In this document: piece by piece, positions 1 through 8,747 of the stretch
How the letters are laid out: each line of letters opens with the position of its first letter
Position numbering within the stretch: position 1 is the first letter of the stretch
NCBI GenBank assembly: GCA_028285345.1
Contig: JANQPT010000037.1
Location: 16,733-80,732 of the forward strand
Direction: 5' to 3'
DNA from: Planctomycetales bacterium
GTDB taxonomy: Bacteria; Planctomycetota; Planctomycetia; Planctomycetales; Planctomycetaceae
DNA: 64,000 nt
Translations under genes and position numbers: made by a program
The notes under the pieces: generated by a model
Databases searched by the model: none
Seen by the model: the letters and a program-made list of their open reading frames with translations, nothing else
Told to the model about the DNA's origin: nothing

Positions 1-270
1 CAAGAGGTCGTACCGCCCTCGGAATATGCCGACGAGATTCCTGCCGACTTGGAACAGGTCGTCTTGCGGTGTCTGGCGAAATCACCGGAAGACCGTTTCG
101 CCACCGCTGTCGATCTCGAGGCGGCGCTTTCGTTGTGCGGTGACGCCGAGAGTTGGACGGCTGAGACCGCCCGCCGCTGGTGGTCCGAGATCCCCGAAGA
201 ACCTGCGATGCCGCAGGAAATGGCTGCGACGGAGATGCCGGAAGCGACGTTGTTGGAAGTGCAGATCTAG
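1..270 (+). CDS. Ser/Thr protein kinase, C-terminal end (5' partial)
   Basis: The gene begins before the window; the open frame runs from base 1 to a TAG at 268-270. The visible 89 residues contain a stretch reading LRCLAKSPEDRF, which is the end of the C-lobe of bacterial Hanks-type kinases (the conserved arginine of subdomain XI), followed by a short helix (AVDLEAAL) and a low-complexity acidic tail with WWSEIPEE. Such kinases phosphorylate Ser/Thr in signalling; nothing about substrate or membrane anchoring can be said because the N-terminal part is missing. The tail after the kinase fold is only about 50 residues and has no membrane helix, so this is probably a soluble or N-terminally anchored kinase. 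Confidence 0.8.
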   Translation, partial: QEVVPPSEYADEIPADLEQVVLRCLAKSPEDRFATAVDLEAALSLCGDAESWTAETARRWWSEIPEEPAMPQEMAATEMPEATLLEVQI

Positions 271-406
271 GCGCCTGCCATTCTCTGCTGCACTGTCCGC
301 CTGCTGATGTGCTGGCATTCGCTGCTGAGAATGCGTATGTTCGATGAGTTCGGCGCTCGGACGTCTGTTGAACATCACGCACCACTTGCCGCAAGGGCGT
401 CTCTCA

Positions 407-1969
407 ATGACCAGTGAACCGTTGTTGCCGGAAAACTCCACGAGCACCGGTTCTCCGCAACGGCTCGGCTTTGGCACACTGCTGGCGGGAATTGTACTGA
501 CGGCGATGGGCGGGGGGATGGCGTGGGGGATTCGCGGCCAGTACGGCCACGAATCGGGCGCGATGATGGCGGGCGCATTGGCGGGCTTTACGCTGATTCT
601 GTTGTATGTCCCCCGTGCCGGTGCACTGACCGCGGCGCGGGCGGTGGCGATGATGACCGTCGCCATCGGCTTCGGCGGGACGATGACCTACGGCCAGACG
701 TTAGGATTGACGCACGGCCATGAACTGCTCGACAACGAAGAAGCGTTCCGCTGGGGGCTGCTCGGATTGTTCATCAAGGGGGGCATCTGGATCAGTTTCG
801 GCGCCGTATTTCTCGGCATGGGATTGGGAGCCAGAAAATATCGCGCCTTTGAATTGGCCGTGCTGATTCCCGTCTTGTTTGCATTGATGCTGCTCGGCTT
901 TCGAGTGCTCAACGCACCGTTCAATCCCCGCGAAAAAGTACTGCCGAAGATCTACTTCTCCGCAACTTGGGACTACTATCCCGAGCCGGAGAATCCGCCG
1001 CCGGATCACAAACCGCTCAGACCCAGACGAGAGTATTGGGGCGGCCTGTTATTTGCGCTCGCCGGGCTGGTGGCCTACACCGGTGCGATTCGCCGCGACT
1101 TCTTGGCCGTCAGCATGGCGGTCGTGGGGTTCATCGCCGGAGGACTGGGATTTGCCGGGGCGGAGTGTCTACAGGCCTATCAGGCGCGGCATCCGGAAGT
1201 CTTCACGGAGAGCGGCTTCGCCGATTACTTCAGATATTTCAATTGGCACAACATGATGGAGACCGCCTTCGGCGCGATCTTCGGTGCAGTTCTGGCGATC
1301 GGCTTGTGGTGCAATCAAAAGTTCATCGCCGCCGACCGGGCCGACGAGTCGTCGGAAATCGCGCCGCGCTGGGAGTTCCTGCTGTTCGGCTTTCACATCG
1401 CTCTGTTGTCCGCAGCGGAATTCGGATTGATGCGGGGTTTCGCGATCTATACGGCCTTCGGGTTGGTGATGGGATTGATCCCGCTGATCGGAATCACAGG
1501 CGGCCGCTATTGGCCGTACTTGCTGCCGCTGCCGGCATTGTCGCTGCCGATTGCGGGCAAGACGCTTAGAGAGATGTGCTATAACCCCAACAACAAAAAT
1601 AATGACTTGGCCAATCTGCTCGAACCACAATTGGGAGCCGACGCGGCAGCCGAGTGGGCGAATACGATTGGCTGGATCGGCTTGGTGATCGTTCCGCTGT
1701 CCGTGATGTTTTTGGCGGCGCTGTGGCTTGAGAAGCAGGGGCGGCAGGGCAGGACGTCACGTTGGGTTGCGAGTGTGGGATTACTGCTGACCGCTTGGCT
1801 GTTTTTCAGTCTCAACTGGGTGTTTTTCAATCTCCCGTGGCCTTGGTTGCCATTGAAGGAATGGACGGGCCGCACGCCGAACGGGATTATCTTCACAGTT
1901 TGTCTCTTGTGCCTGTCGGCTGCGGCCATCTGGGGCTTGGTGCGTAGCGGGCGCGAACGGCGTATTTGA
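407..1969 (+). CDS. conserved polytopic membrane protein, function unknown
   Basis: About 520 residues with roughly twelve hydrophobic segments spread over the whole length, glycine-rich in the first helices (GGGMAWGIRGQYGHESGAMMAG), and a hydrophilic loop of about 45 residues near position 190 (YYPEPENPPPDHKPLRP). I start it at the ATG at 407 because an AAGGG lies about 9 bases upstream; the frame is open further back to 344 but the extra residues are not hydrophobic. I do not recognise a named family; similar glycine-rich multi-pass proteins of this size are seen in planctomycete genomes as hypotheticals. Only 28 to 40 bases separate it from the FetB-like permease downstream, so the two may be cotranscribed. 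A transporter-like role is possible but is only inference. Confidence 0.75.
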   Translation: MTSEPLLPENSTSTGSPQRLGFGTLLAGIVLTAMGGGMAWGIRGQYGHESGAMMAGALAGFTLILLYVPRAGALTAARAVAMMTVAIGFGGTMTYGQTLGLTHGHELLDNEEAFRWGLLGLFIKGGIWISFGAVFLGMGLGARKYRAFELAVLIPVLFALMLLGFRVLNAPFNPREKVLPKIYFSATWDYYPEPENPPPDHKPLRPRREYWGGLLFALAGLVAYTGAIRRDFLAVSMAVVGFIAGGLGFAGAECLQAYQARHPEVFTESGFADYFRYFNWHNMMETAFGAIFGAVLAIGLWCNQKFIAADRADESSEIAPRWEFLLFGFHIALLSAAEFGLMRGFAIYTAFGLVMGLIPLIGITGGRYWPYLLPLPALSLPIAGKTLREMCYNPNNKNNDLANLLEPQLGADAAAEWANTIGWIGLVIVPLSVMFLAALWLEKQGRQGRTSRWVASVGLLLTAWLFFSLNWVFFNLPWPWLPLKEWTGRTPNGIIFTVCLLCLSAAAIWGLVRSGRERRI

Positions 1970-2009
1970 GCCGCCGCACGTAATAGTCGACCGGATTGTG
2001 AGGTCAATC

Positions 2010-2813
2010 ATGCCCGCCAGTTATGTGGAACTCTCCAACTGGGAAGTCGCTTTCGCGGCGGCGTTGATTGTCATAAACGGTGCGATTTCGATTCTGTTGC
2101 GACTGGGGCTGGAACGGACGCTCTGCATTGCCGCGGTGCGGACGGTCGTGCAGTTGGTGTTGGTGGGATTCGTACTGAAGTGGGTGTTTGAAATTCGGCA
2201 ATGGTACGTCGTGGTGGGGCTGGCGCTGTTGATGTCGGTCATCGCAGCCATCGCGGCGGTGCGGCGCGTCGAGCGGGTCTATTCCGGCGTCTATTGGGAC
2301 AGCCTGCTCTCCATTTGCGTCAGTTCTTGGCTGATCGCTGCGTTCGCAATTGCAATCGTCATGCGCGGCCGCGAGACGCCGTGGTACGACCCGCAATACG
2401 CGGTGCCGCTGCTGGGCATGATTCTGGGCAACACGCTCAGCGGCATCGCGCTGGGGCTGACGCGGCTGGGCGAGGAACTGTCCTCGCGCCGCGATCAAGT
2501 CGAAACATGGCTGGCACTGGGGGCGACGCGCTGGGAAGCGGCCCGCGATCCAATTCAGCAGGCGCTTAGGACCGGGATGATTCCGATCATCAATTCGATG
2601 ATGGTCGTCGGGCTGGTCAGCTTGCCGGGGATGATGACCGGCCAACTCCTCTCAGGCGTCGACCCGCTGCAAGCGGTCAAATATCAGATCGTGATCATGT
2701 TCCTGATCGCATCAGGAACGGCACTCGGCACAATGGGAATCGTACTGCTCAGCTACCGCCGGCTGTTTAATGCGCGGCATCAGTTTTGTTATGGGTTGTT
2801 GCGGCGGCGGTGA
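2010..2813 (+). CDS. fetB: FetB-like (UPF0014) ABC transporter permease
   Basis: 267 residues with about seven membrane helices. The order of features matches the UPF0014/FetB family of inner-membrane permeases (E. coli FetAB is an iron exporter): an N-terminal helix followed by LLRLGLERTL and RTVVQLVLVGFVLKW, a central RVERVYSGVYW loop, the motif PLLGMILGNTLSGIALGL, an EVETWLALGAT-like coupling segment (QVETWLALGATRWEAARDPIQQALRTGMIPIINSM split over residues 170-205) and a C-terminal VSLPGMMTGQLLSG. A GTG four codons upstream (1998) is an alternative start. The ATP-binding partner FetA is not encoded anywhere in this window, so the ATPase must be elsewhere or the permease works with another one. 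Metal specificity is not shown by the sequence. Confidence 0.85.
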   Translation: MPASYVELSNWEVAFAAALIVINGAISILLRLGLERTLCIAAVRTVVQLVLVGFVLKWVFEIRQWYVVVGLALLMSVIAAIAAVRRVERVYSGVYWDSLLSICVSSWLIAAFAIAIVMRGRETPWYDPQYAVPLLGMILGNTLSGIALGLTRLGEELSSRRDQVETWLALGATRWEAARDPIQQALRTGMIPIINSMMVVGLVSLPGMMTGQLLSGVDPLQAVKYQIVIMFLIASGTALGTMGIVLLSYRRLFNARHQFCYGLLRRR

Positions 2814-2877
2814 GTGATATCAAGAGAGACTTCGCCATCCGTCTCCGCCATTATCACGGTGAAAGGGTGCGTTTGCC

Positions 2878-4026
2878 ATGTCGGACGTTGAATCACAACA
2901 CGGTCGCAGCCCGCTGATAAAGATTCTCACCGTGTCCGCAATCGTTGTGTGTTATCCGTTGACGATCTGGTGGCTTGGTCATCGGCCTCAACGAATCGCG
3001 GGATGCGAACAGCAGGCGGTGGCCGAACTGGAGCAACTTGGCGCCAGAATCTCACCGCAGCCGGCAGCCGATGGCCTTTCGTCGCAACGAGTCCAGGCAG
3101 TCAACTTTCGCGGGAAAAAGGTTCGCGACGAACATCTACGGCTTCTCCGGGAGTTCACAGAACTCAAGGAACTGAGACTGAATCGCGTCCCCATAACCGA
3201 CTCTGGACTAGTGCACCTCAGCGGATTGTCTAATCTGAGCGGTTTGTGGCTCTTGGATACTGAAGTCGGAGACCGGGGAATGCAGCACCTCACGGGGCTA
3301 TCCGAGCTACAGACGCTGAATATCAGTAATACAAACGTCGGGGACGCGGGACTACGAAGATTAGCTGGATTAACCAACCTCAAAGTGCTCTCGCTCAGCG
3401 AAAACCATCTAGTAACCGATCAAGGGCTCGTTCATCTGCAGGGGCTAGCAAACCTGGACAGCCTCAATCTCTCGGGGACCGCAGTCACGGACGGAGGGCT
3501 GAAATCGATCAGCGGATTGACCAACCTGACCTTTCTCGACCTGAGAAGTACGAAAATCGGGGATGGCGGGCTTGTGCATCTGCGACATCTCGTCAACCTC
3601 GAGCAACTCTTTCTGAACAACACGCAAGTTGGTGATGACGGACTACGATATCTCCAATCCCTGCGCAAACTTAATAAGCTGTCTCTAGGCGACACCCACG
3701 TCACCGACTCAGGTTTGGCGGCTCTGCGTAGCCTGCCCCAACTTCGGCAACTGTATCTGAACAACACACAAGTCACCGACGTGGGCATGTTGCATCTGCA
3801 AGAGTTATCCGATCTAGAGCATTTGAAATTAGATCAAACTCAAATCGGCGATGCTGGTCTTGAGCGGCTCGGTCGGCTGACGAACCTGAAAATCCTCACA
3901 CTGGAAGGCACCAGAATTACAGATTCCGGTCTAAAGCACCTCGAGCAATGCTCCCGATTGGAGCAATTTGACGCCAGAAATACAAAAGTAACCGAGCCTG
4001 TGGTACGGCAGTCAGTGGAACGCTAA
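2878..4026 (+). CDS. membrane-anchored leucine-rich repeat protein (LRR paralogue 1)
   Basis: 382 residues. A single hydrophobic segment (about residues 14-34, ILTVSAIVVCYPLTIWWLG) anchors the protein, followed by a linker and then about eleven tandem repeats of about 24 residues of the form TDSGLVHLxxLxxLxxLxLxxTxVGD from residue 80 to the end. This repeat type is common in planctomycete proteins and forms a solenoid used for protein binding; the repeats lie on the C-terminal side of the helix, most likely outside the cytoplasm. The ATG at 2878 is preceded by GAAAGGG. Base composition is more A+T-rich than in the flanking genes. It is one of four LRR genes of the same repeat type in the window. 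Partner unknown. Confidence 0.85.
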   Translation: MSDVESQHGRSPLIKILTVSAIVVCYPLTIWWLGHRPQRIAGCEQQAVAELEQLGARISPQPAADGLSSQRVQAVNFRGKKVRDEHLRLLREFTELKELRLNRVPITDSGLVHLSGLSNLSGLWLLDTEVGDRGMQHLTGLSELQTLNISNTNVGDAGLRRLAGLTNLKVLSLSENHLVTDQGLVHLQGLANLDSLNLSGTAVTDGGLKSISGLTNLTFLDLRSTKIGDGGLVHLRHLVNLEQLFLNNTQVGDDGLRYLQSLRKLNKLSLGDTHVTDSGLAALRSLPQLRQLYLNNTQVTDVGMLHLQELSDLEHLKLDQTQIGDAGLERLGRLTNLKILTLEGTRITDSGLKHLEQCSRLEQFDARNTKVTEPVVRQSVER

Positions 4027-4295
4027 TTTGATTGGTGATTCGAATTACGGCTGTGCTTGAAAAATCAGGGGTAATCTGATGCAAGCGCGGCGTCGAATCC
4101 TTGCGCCGGGCGTTACCTGGTTGTGAGATCGATTGGTCCCCATCGAGGCCGTAAATGTCGCAGCCGAGTGCGAAAAGATGCGAAGTTGCAGTCCTATCAT
4201 CATGGCCGATATCGTGTTTTCGCCTGTCTTGCGTTACGTTGGTCAATGACTGATCTCCATTCAGAACATAGTCACTCAAATGATGGAGAACATCG
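4027..4295. other. intergenic region, nothing recognised
   Basis: No convincing coding frame, tRNA or strong terminator was seen here. It must contain the promoter of the small gene that starts at 4296, but no clear -35/-10 pair stands out. Confidence 0.5.
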
Positions 4296-4577
4296 ATGCG
4301 ATTGATGCTCAAATTCACGATCCCGGTCGAAAAAGGAAACGAAGCGGCGGCGAACGGGGAGATTCAACCGGCGATCGAGCAACTGCTCGAACAAGTGCAG
4401 CCCGAAGCGGCCTATTTTATGGTCGAGGACGGAAAGCGGGCGGGCATCGTCGTTTTCGACGAATCGGACCCGGCGCAAATGACCAAGATCAATGAGCCGT
4501 TGTTCGCAAAACTGAACGCGGCCATCACGACCGTTCCCGTACTCAACATCGATGAACTACGCGCCGGGTTGGGGTAG
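4296..4577 (+). CDS. small hypothetical protein, ferredoxin-like fold suspected
   Basis: 93 residues, no signal peptide or membrane segment. GGAGAAC lies about 8 bases before the ATG. The pattern LMLKFTIPVEKGNEA at the start, a helix rich in E and Q (AIEQLLEQVQPEAAYF), a strand RAGIVVFDESDPAQ and a final strand VPVLNIDELRAGLG suggest a small alpha/beta sandwich similar to dimeric alpha-beta barrel proteins. I do not recognise a family with a known function. It stands alone between an LRR gene and a methylase gene on the other strand. Confidence 0.65.
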   Translation: MRLMLKFTIPVEKGNEAAANGEIQPAIEQLLEQVQPEAAYFMVEDGKRAGIVVFDESDPAQMTKINEPLFAKLNAAITTVPVLNIDELRAGLG

Positions 4578-4690
4578 CGCGGAGCGGTCCGGCGAACTCG
4601 CCGCCAAATGCGAAGCGATGCGCAAGATTGTCGCGGCGAGCGGTCTTCACTCTGCAGTTGTCGCGGCCAGATGACGCCCGCCCAGCCAAT

Positions 4691-5749
4691 CTAACGGCCG
4701 ATCAGCAGCATTTCTTGCGACTTGCCGTTCTTCGAAAGCGCGTATTGATACCGCCGCAATGCCACGACCGTGACGCGACGTTTAAACCGCCCCAACTGCG
4801 TTGCCAATCCCTCAATGCCGGGGATCCCGTCGCTGCGGTACGAGACCGCCAAGATCGAATCGGCGAAACGGGCGAACAGTTCCTCAAAGGCACTCTCAAT
4901 TTGGCTGGGATTCGTCCAAGGTGACTCGACGCGGGTTAGCGGCAGATGCTTTCGTCGGCGGTCGATGTTGGCTTCCCAGCCGCCGTAATCGCAGAGGCCT
5001 TCCAGAAAGTGGTAAAAATCGCGATAGTCGACGCCCACCCCTTTGCCGTTGATGTAGGGCGGGTCGATGTAGACGAAGTCGAAATCGCCGTCGACATCCA
5101 TCACGTCGCCGCAACTCGCTTTGCAGAGGCTGCTCTCGAACACCGCCCCGTTCGCCGCCGCGGCGTGGCGGCGAAAATGCTCATTGATCGGCGTATCCCA
5201 CGTCGCCTTGTTCCCGAAACTGCGCTGCACATCGGCGGTGCGCATGTAGAGATTTCGGCGGTGAAACAAATTATAGGGCCGCTTCGCGATGCAGGCTTGG
5301 AACAGCGCGTAATACGCGATCGCCCGTTGGTATCTGTCGGTCAACCGCGAGATGTTCTGCGCGAGGACATCCAGTTGCTGGTTTTCCTCATCCGTGAAGT
5401 AGATCCCCGCGAAATTGCGGGCGATGAGATCGTCGTAACGACGGCCGCTGCGCGGACTCAACACCTTCTCGACCGCCGCGTCGCAAAGCGTGGTCCGTGA
5501 ATTCTCGACCAGCGCCAGCGAAGTGATGTGGTTCGAGCGCAGGACGTCGTTGGCGGTGACGAGTTTGCCGAGACTCTTGAGTGCGTAGGCAACCGAGCCG
5601 GTGCCGGCAAAGGCATCGAGCGCCGTCTCGAATTCCAACTGCGAAAACTGGCCGCAGAGCGCCTCCAGCAGTTTGTGCTTGCTCCCTTGGTACCGCGTGG
5701 CGGGCGGGCGGCGAAGCTCAACGTCCGTGCTGATCACATTCGACGGCAT
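4691..5749 (-). CDS. D12-class DNA adenine N6-methyltransferase (orphan)
   Basis: 352 residues. The D12 class motifs are in the usual order: RYQGSK (residues 19-24, motif X), DAFAGTGSVAY (45-55, the S-adenosylmethionine loop, motif I) followed by TANDV, and IDPPY (228-232, catalytic motif IV). The family transfers a methyl group from SAM to adenine N6 in a short DNA target such as GATC; the target here cannot be read from the sequence. A central insertion (about 100-200) probably forms the target recognition part. No restriction endonuclease gene lies next to it: one side is a small hypothetical gene, the other a helicase gene on the same strand starting only about 30 bases away. So it is best seen as an orphan methylase. 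Alternative starts were not evident. Confidence 0.85.
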   Translation of the reverse strand: MPSNVISTDVELRRPPATRYQGSKHKLLEALCGQFSQLEFETALDAFAGTGSVAYALKSLGKLVTANDVLRSNHITSLALVENSRTTLCDAAVEKVLSPRSGRRYDDLIARNFAGIYFTDEENQQLDVLAQNISRLTDRYQRAIAYYALFQACIAKRPYNLFHRRNLYMRTADVQRSFGNKATWDTPINEHFRRHAAAANGAVFESSLCKASCGDVMDVDGDFDFVYIDPPYINGKGVGVDYRDFYHFLEGLCDYGGWEANIDRRRKHLPLTRVESPWTNPSQIESAFEELFARFADSILAVSYRSDGIPGIEGLATQLGRFKRRVTVVALRRYQYALSKNGKSQEMLLIGR

Positions 5750-5779
5750 TCCATCTCTCAGGCGAGCGTCGACGCGGGA

Positions 5780-7051
5780 TTAAACGACACGTGCCGACCG
5801 CGCCGTCCGGCGGAATCGTCCGTTGCGTGGCGGCGGAGGCGGGGGACCGTTTTCCCGCTCTTTGGCGGCCTCTTCGGGATCGTACGGCTTGCGGGGCTCG
5901 AAGGCCTCGTAGTTCGGAACGGTATACGGTTGCAACAGGCCGTTGATGCGGATTTCGATATTTGTCAGTTGACTGCCCTCTTCGGGCGTGACAAATGTAA
6001 ACCCGCGCCCCTGTTCGCCATTCATCCGCCCGGTGCGGCCGATGCGGTGGACGTAGTCGTCACAATATTCGGGAATGTCGTAGTTAATGATGTGCGAGAC
6101 GCCGCTGACGTCGATTCCGCGGCCCATCACGTCGGTGGCGATCAGCAGGCGAATCTTGCCTTCGCGAAATCCCTTCAGCACGCGGTCGCGGGCACGTTGT
6201 TGCAGGTCGCCGTGAATCACGGCCAACTGACGCGAGAGTTTCTTCGACAGCCGCTTATACAGAGAATCAGCGCCCCGTTTCGTTCGCGTGAACACGATCG
6301 CTTGCCGCGGTTTCTCCTGAAACAGCAAACGCGTCAACAGGCCGAATTTGCGGTTGCCGTCCACGGTCACGCAAAATTGCTCAACGGTGTCCGCAGCGAC
6401 GTTCGTCGTCGAGAGATCGACACGCTGCGGATCTTTCATATAACGCCGCGCCAGGCGTTCCACGGGCGGCGGCATTGTCGCCGAGAGCAGCAATGTCTGT
6501 CGCTTGTCCGGACAGCGGCGGAGAATCTTTTCGATGTCGGGGCGAAAGCCAATATCGAGCATCCGGTCCGCTTCGTCCAAGACGACCACTTTGAGTGTTT
6601 CGAGCTTGAGCACGCCCCGCGAAATCAGATCGAGCACGCGTCCGGGCGTTCCGATAGCGATCTGAGCCCCTTTCTTTAGATCGCTAATCTGCCGACGAAT
6701 ATCTTTGCCGCCTACGCAACTGGTCGTTCGGCAGCGGGTGCCGTGGGAAAGCCGGCGAGCCTCTTCATTAACTTGATCGCTGAGTTCCCGCGTGGGAGTC
6801 AGCACGAGCACCTGAGTGGCGGGGATGCGGTCGTCGATCGACTGCAGTGACGGCAAAATGAACGCAGCCGTTTTGCCGGTGCCGGTTTGAGCTTGCCCCA
6901 TGCAGTCGATTCCAGTGACGGCGATCGGGATAAACGCGGCTTGAATTGGGCTGGGAGTTTCGTAATTGACTTTTTCTAAGGCTTTGAGGGTCGTTTGACT
7001 GAGACCGAAGTCCCGGAAGCCGTTTTGCGGCTTCGCTTCTGTTTCTAACAA
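5780..7051 (-). CDS. DEAD-box ATP-dependent RNA helicase
   Basis: 423 residues with the complete DEAD-box core: Q motif (FRDFGLS and TPSPIQ, residues 12-37), Walker A AQTGTGKT (54-61), PTREL (Ia), DEAD within VVLDEADRML (II), SAT (III), and in the second lobe IVFTRTK, RGIDV and HRIGRTGR (VI). The tail is short and basic/proline-rich (PPPPPPRNGRFRR), as in RhlE-type enzymes, which remodel structured RNA in ribosome assembly and cold growth. The start ATG is followed by MLETEAK; the 5' non-coding stretch on this strand is long (about 470 bases to the next feature), which would allow a long leader, as is usual for cold-induced helicase genes, but no specific element was identified. Confidence 0.93.
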   Translation of the reverse strand: MLETEAKPQNGFRDFGLSQTTLKALEKVNYETPSPIQAAFIPIAVTGIDCMGQAQTGTGKTAAFILPSLQSIDDRIPATQVLVLTPTRELSDQVNEEARRLSHGTRCRTTSCVGGKDIRRQISDLKKGAQIAIGTPGRVLDLISRGVLKLETLKVVVLDEADRMLDIGFRPDIEKILRRCPDKRQTLLLSATMPPPVERLARRYMKDPQRVDLSTTNVAADTVEQFCVTVDGNRKFGLLTRLLFQEKPRQAIVFTRTKRGADSLYKRLSKKLSRQLAVIHGDLQQRARDRVLKGFREGKIRLLIATDVMGRGIDVSGVSHIINYDIPEYCDDYVHRIGRTGRMNGEQGRGFTFVTPEEGSQLTNIEIRINGLLQPYTVPNYEAFEPRKPYDPEEAAKERENGPPPPPPRNGRFRRTARSARVV

Positions 7052-7523
7052 GGAAATCTCCTACTGGGCGCCGGCCATTAAAATTCCGGCATCACGTTTG
7101 GTGGCAACTGACAAAAAACTTGTGGGAACGACAAACAAGTGTGCGGCCGCATTTGTTGACTGGCGGCCCCGACAAAACCAAGGTTGGCGGACTCTTATGG
7201 AACCTGCCATTGCGCTCAGCTGGGTTGAATTATGGAGTTTGAGCACCAATCATCAACAGGGAGCGAGGGTATCTTGTGTCGAGTACAAAACACGTAACAG
7301 CAAGGGATGAAACAAGTTCGGCAGAATTCGCCTAGCTGGCGGGGTGGTTGGCCGTGATCGAGGGGAATCGGCGGTCCTGCCGCTGATCACGTTGCCGGAA
7401 TGAATCATCCATTAATTGATGTTGATACTATAGTGCGATTTGGGGGGTGAGTCAATCCGGGCTGAATCTGAGGCAACCAGTGATCCTGTGCGGCACACAT
7501 AGTTGGCCGAACCAAAATAGAAA
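7052..7523. other. intergenic region upstream of the helicase gene
   Basis: About 470 bases. Two short overlapping frames on opposite strands occur but have no ribosome site and no recognisable features. The part nearest 7400-7440 is A+T-rich and could hold a promoter for the helicase transcript. Nothing else is seen. Confidence 0.5.
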
Positions 7524-7549
7524 CGCCCCTCGGAGAATCCCGAGGGGCG
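7524..7549 (-). terminator. rho-independent terminator for RTX protein 1
   Basis: A perfect 10-base stem (CGCCCCTCGG with CCGAGGGGCG) closes a 6-base loop. Read on the minus strand it is followed by TTTCTATTTT. It lies about 70 bases after the stop codon of the minus-strand RTX gene. Confidence 0.8.
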
Positions 7550-7619
7550 TCCTACGCCGAGAGTCGGCGTTCACACACAATCCCCAACCCAAACACGTTT
7601 CGCCAACGAATTCTCCGCT

Positions 7620-8474
7620 TTAACTTATGCGCAAGTTGTTGAAGAAGGTAAACGGACTTGTTTGTCCTTCATAGCTGTCGACGCCGGCCATGTAATCGGA
7701 CGCCAGGTCGGCTTGCCAATAGATCGTCGGCCGGCCGAACAGTGAAGTTCCTTGATGCCAGCCACCGTGCGTCACGAACGTGTCGGCGCCTGCACCACCT
7801 GTCATCTGATCGGACACGCCGTCATCGCCGCCATCCAGTCGGTCGTTACCCGCATCACCGAACAATTTGTCGACACCATTCTCGCCGTACAACGAGTCAT
7901 TCCCAGCGTTCCCGTGCATGGTGTCATTGCCCTCTCCTCCAAATATGCGGTCATTGCCCGAAAACACGAACGGATTGTCGCCGTGAATGATGTCGTCGCC
8001 CGCTCGACCGTAAATGACATCGTCGCCACCTTCGCCAAAGAGGGAGTCGCCTGATCCGACGTTTCTGTCGTAGTCGCCCCACATCTGATCGTTTCCGCTT
8101 CCACCATTGATGTAATCGAAGCCGGTCCCCCCGACGAGCGTGTCGTTGCCGCTATGGCCCTGCACAATCGAAGTAATCCCGGTCCGGTTATAGAAATAGT
8201 CGTTCCCGCCGTAACCCTCGAATCGGATCGTACTCACGCTGTTGGCGTTGATCGGGGCGTGCGACGTCGTCTCGTAGGCTTGAGTGTCGGAGTTGTAAGT
8301 GTAGAACCTCACATTCAAATCGTTCCCACTTTGAGTCACGATGACCGTGTCGTTGTAGTCCGTGCCGTCGATGCTCAATGTGCCCCCGGCAAGATCGATG
8401 CTGCCCGCCATCAGGCGGCGGTCTTCCAGGTTTTCCATGCTCAACGAACGCGAAGTGTTTTGCTGCTTGCTCAT
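7620..8474 (-). CDS. RTX-type calcium-binding repeat protein 1
   Basis: 284 residues. Near the N-terminus is SMENLEDRRLMAG (residues 12-24), the planctomycete N-terminal motif of the LEPR-XLL kind found on many large secreted or surface proteins. The middle (about 90-235) is a run of nonapeptides of the GGxGNDxLx type (for example GGTGFDYINGGSGNDQ, GEGGDDVIYGRAGDD), which in hemolysin-type proteins wind into a Ca2+-binding parallel beta-roll. No catalytic domain is visible. It is read away from the sigma factor gene at 8748 and shares about 270 bases of upstream DNA with it. It is clearly paralogous to the two RTX genes at 9791 and 10768: all three share the motif, a FYGxGGNDYFxNRT segment and the repeat region. 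Extracellular role inferred. Confidence 0.9.
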   Translation of the reverse strand: MSKQQNTSRSLSMENLEDRRLMAGSIDLAGGTLSIDGTDYNDTVIVTQSGNDLNVRFYTYNSDTQAYETTSHAPINANSVSTIRFEGYGGNDYFYNRTGITSIVQGHSGNDTLVGGTGFDYINGGSGNDQMWGDYDRNVGSGDSLFGEGGDDVIYGRAGDDIIHGDNPFVFSGNDRIFGGEGNDTMHGNAGNDSLYGENGVDKLFGDAGNDRLDGGDDGVSDQMTGGAGADTFVTHGGWHQGTSLFGRPTIYWQADLASDYMAGVDSYEGQTSPFTFFNNLRIS

Positions 8475-8747
8475 ATTCTCCCTTGATTCCGCTCAGAGTG
8501 TCTCTCGATTCAACGTCACAGTCGATCTTGAGATTTGATTGACCGTGTGCCGGACCACCGTGCCGGCGTTTCCCACAGACAAAACGACGCGAACTGAAAA
8601 ACATGGCGCGCGGCTCCATAAATTCCGGAATTCCCGCAGGTGAAACGTCCGTCGACAAGGATGACCTGTGATCACCAATTGAAATTCAATTCTGAACTGT
8701 GTATAGCTGAAACCGAGTGACTGAATTTCTGATGCATCCGCGGTCAC

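Noticed and set aside
5528..6679. 383-codon plus-strand frame across the methylase and helicase genes
   Set aside because: Overlaps two well supported genes on the other strand and has no family features.
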